This document shows positions 62,553 to 64,000 of a stretch of 64,000 nt of DNA, in pieces. A model generated the notes under the pieces. The model worked only from the letters and a program-made list of their open reading frames with translations, was not told the DNA's origin and did no database searches. A program made the position numbers and the translations under genes. Source of the stretch: Croceibacterium_A sp044506885 (GTDB lineage Bacteria > Pseudomonadota > Alphaproteobacteria > Sphingomonadales > Sphingomonadaceae). Numbering within the stretch: the stretch's first letter is position 1; each line of letters opens with the position of its first letter. The DNA lies in NCBI GenBank assembly GCA_044506885.1, contig JBIQKC010000015.1, positions 6,426-70,425 of the forward strand, given 5' to 3'.

Positions 62553-64000
62553 TTACTCGCGCCGGGGCTCGCGTTCATTCAGCGGCGCCGAGCTGACCTG
62601 AACCTGCCTGCCGACATCCAGGCTGGCGCCCGCATCGAATGCGCCGCTGGGACCGGTTCCGACCGTGCTCACTCCCACGCCGGGGGTGCCGATGGCGACA
62701 TTCAGGCCGGCGGAATTGTCGACGACCAGCTTGACCCACAGCGTGCCATCCTCGCGGTACCACGACGTTTCACCGGCCTCACGCAGTGCGGCCAGACTGG
62801 ATTGTTCCGCGCCCCCGGCGGTGGTGCCGAAACCGGGCAGTTCGAAGATAACCCACGAACCGTCTTCCATTTCCCTCAGCGAAAGCGACAGGTCGTCCCG
62901 GCGGGTCTCCACCCGCACCTCGGCTCCGCTGCGGATCGTGGTCTGTCCGGTATATTCCCACCGCCTGCCGTTGCGGCTGAGCATGATCGGATCGGCGATA
63001 GGGGCGTTGCCGAAGCCCATGTTCGGGCCGAGGCCGAAGTGGCCGAAATCGCCCCGGCACACGGCCGCTCCCCATTCCGGCCTGATCTCGCAGGCCTCGT
63101 CGTCGGAGGCGATACCGTTGTCGAGAACGATAAAGCCGCCGGGAATGCCGCCGACCGAACCGTCCCGATCATGGATCGCCGCGCCTCTCCAGGCATTGGC
63201 CCGTCCCAGATCGGAGGCCCACCTGCGCACATACGGAGGAAAGCTGACCGGCTTGGCGTCGACGAATTTCGCGCCTTCGATGGCGTTCTCGGTGCTCATC
63301 CCGAAGCTGGTGTACATCAGGTACGAGATCGCCCCCGCATCACGCGTGTCGTTGGGCTCGAAGTTGAGGAACGTGGTGTTCTCCACGTCGTGGCGCATGT
63401 CGTAGTATTCGTAGCCGCGGATCGGAAAGTCGGCGATTTCGTTCGGCATGCTGCGGCCGTAGGCGATTTCCTGCGGCGTGCGGGGGTTCCCGATATTGGC
63501 GCTCTCGCCGACGAATACCGAGTCGGCGACCTTCGAGGTATATTCGGCCCGACCCACCGCCGAAGCGGCATGGGTGAAGCCGATCGCGTTGTCGGCCACC
63601 CTCAGGTTAGTGAACAGGTGCAGTTCACCGCGGCCCCAGACGGCGCCATTGCGGTTCTTGTAGGCGGTGAAATCCTCGAAGTGCGAGACCAGCGCCTCGC
63701 TGTCCTGATCGGCCGGATCGGCAGTGGGGAAATGGTAGTTGCTGCCGCCGACGCTGAACGTGCCGTCGGGGTTGGGACCGCGATCGAACATCAGACCGTC
63801 GAAGTTGGAGTGGGCGACGTTGCCGCTGAACTCGCGCACCTTGGTCCGGCGGGGCCAGGTGTTCTTGCTGATCTCGGTGCCCTCGAACTCCCCGGTCGGA
63901 TGCTGCGGCAGGGCGAACCAGAAACCGATCATGTCGGAACCCGCGGCCACGTTGTCGCGGTAGATGTTGTCGGGGTTGGTGGCCCAGAAAGTGGAAGCCG
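62553..64000 (-). CDS. Exported beta-helix/G8-like protein, 5'-truncated
   Basis: The frame runs off the right edge, so the N-terminus is missing. The visible 482 residues begin with ASTFWATNPDNIYRDN and VAAGSDMIGFWFALPQHPTG. This combination (a TNPxN turn followed by VAAGS...GFWF) is typical of G8/CEMIP-like and related right-handed beta-helix proteins that bind or cut polysaccharides. Further repeats of the type NVAHSNFDGLMF, NLRVADNAIGFTHA and DVENTTFLNFEPND fit a beta-solenoid. The last part is a beta-sandwich-like tail. The stop at 62553 leaves about 120 nt to the riboswitch. Its function is probably extracellular; the substrate is unknown. Confidence 0.6.
   Translation of the reverse strand, partial: ASTFWATNPDNIYRDNVAAGSDMIGFWFALPQHPTGEFEGTEISKNTWPRRTKVREFSGNVAHSNFDGLMFDRGPNPDGTFSVGGSNYHFPTADPADQDSEALVSHFEDFTAYKNRNGAVWGRGELHLFTNLRVADNAIGFTHAASAVGRAEYTSKVADSVFVGESANIGNPRTPQEIAYGRSMPNEIADFPIRGYEYYDMRHDVENTTFLNFEPNDTRDAGAISYLMYTSFGMSTENAIEGAKFVDAKPVSFPPYVRRWASDLGRANAWRGAAIHDRDGSVGGIPGGFIVLDNGIASDDEACEIRPEWGAAVCRGDFGHFGLGPNMGFGNAPIADPIMLSRNGRRWEYTGQTTIRSGAEVRVETRRDDLSLSLREMEDGSWVIFELPGFGTTAGGAEQSSLAALREAGETSWYREDGTLWVKLVVDNSAGLNVAIGTPGVGVSTVGTGPSGAFDAGASLDVGRQVQVSSAPLNEREPRRE

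Overview
The window looks like chromosome from a GC-rich alphaproteobacterium, most likely a sphingomonad. This is an inference from the base composition, the frequent GTG/TTG starts and 4-nt ATGA/GTGA gene couplings, a split glycine decarboxylase (gcvPA/gcvPB), a GGGGAGGGG-type palindromic repeat, and many exported proteins with ...A-Q-style signal peptides. No taxonomic marker gene is present.

Layout. Positions 2-3868 (+) hold a short mannose/mannoside cluster: a 5'-truncated glycosyltransferase with a C-terminal extension, a GH130 glycosidase/phosphorylase and a type I mannose-6-phosphate isomerase. Positions 3917-4947 (-) hold an enoyl-CoA hydratase and an 80-aa membrane protein. From 53961 down to 5006 everything is on the minus strand and reads as one export locus. 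In order of transcription it contains a periplasmic adaptor (HlyD type), a TolC-family outer-membrane channel, an ECF sigma factor coupled to a membrane Ser/Thr kinase, a single giant gene of about 36.6 kb, a DUF3467 protein, a GAF-HlyD fusion, a PqqD-like/M50/HlyD fusion and a shortened SecA paralogue. Positions 54127-57224 hold two tandem paralogous exported proteins and a divergent exported protein. Positions 57262-62186 (-) are the glycine cleavage operon gcvT-gcvH-(lipoprotein)-gcvPA-gcvPB behind a tandem glycine riboswitch. The right edge holds the 3' part of a large exported beta-helix-like protein.

The giant gene encodes about 12,208 residues (about 1.3 MDa) in one uninterrupted frame. 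From N to C terminus it has a basic leader with a LEPR-XLL motif and 12 alternating A/B pairs of PPC-like beta domains, interrupted by three LamG domains and one lectin-like domain. Next come 17 CARDB repeats, a beta-propeller, nine Ig/cadherin-like repeats, an RHS-like stretch, a dockerin and a second propeller. It ends with an alpha/beta-hydrolase (GHSRG), a metzincin-like protease (HEMGHALGLLD), more Ig repeats, PKD-like, cohesin-like and dockerin-like modules, and a short hydrophobic segment with a basic tail.

The most interesting hypothesis is that this locus is a self-contained export system for the LEPR-XLL giant. I see a TolC-type channel, three HlyD-type adaptors (two fused to GAF or to PqqD/M50 domains) and a SecA-like ATPase, but no ABC (HlyB-type) transporter and no RTX repeats. 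The sigma factor/kinase pair directly upstream would control it. The parts are recognisable families; the assembly into one machine is inference.
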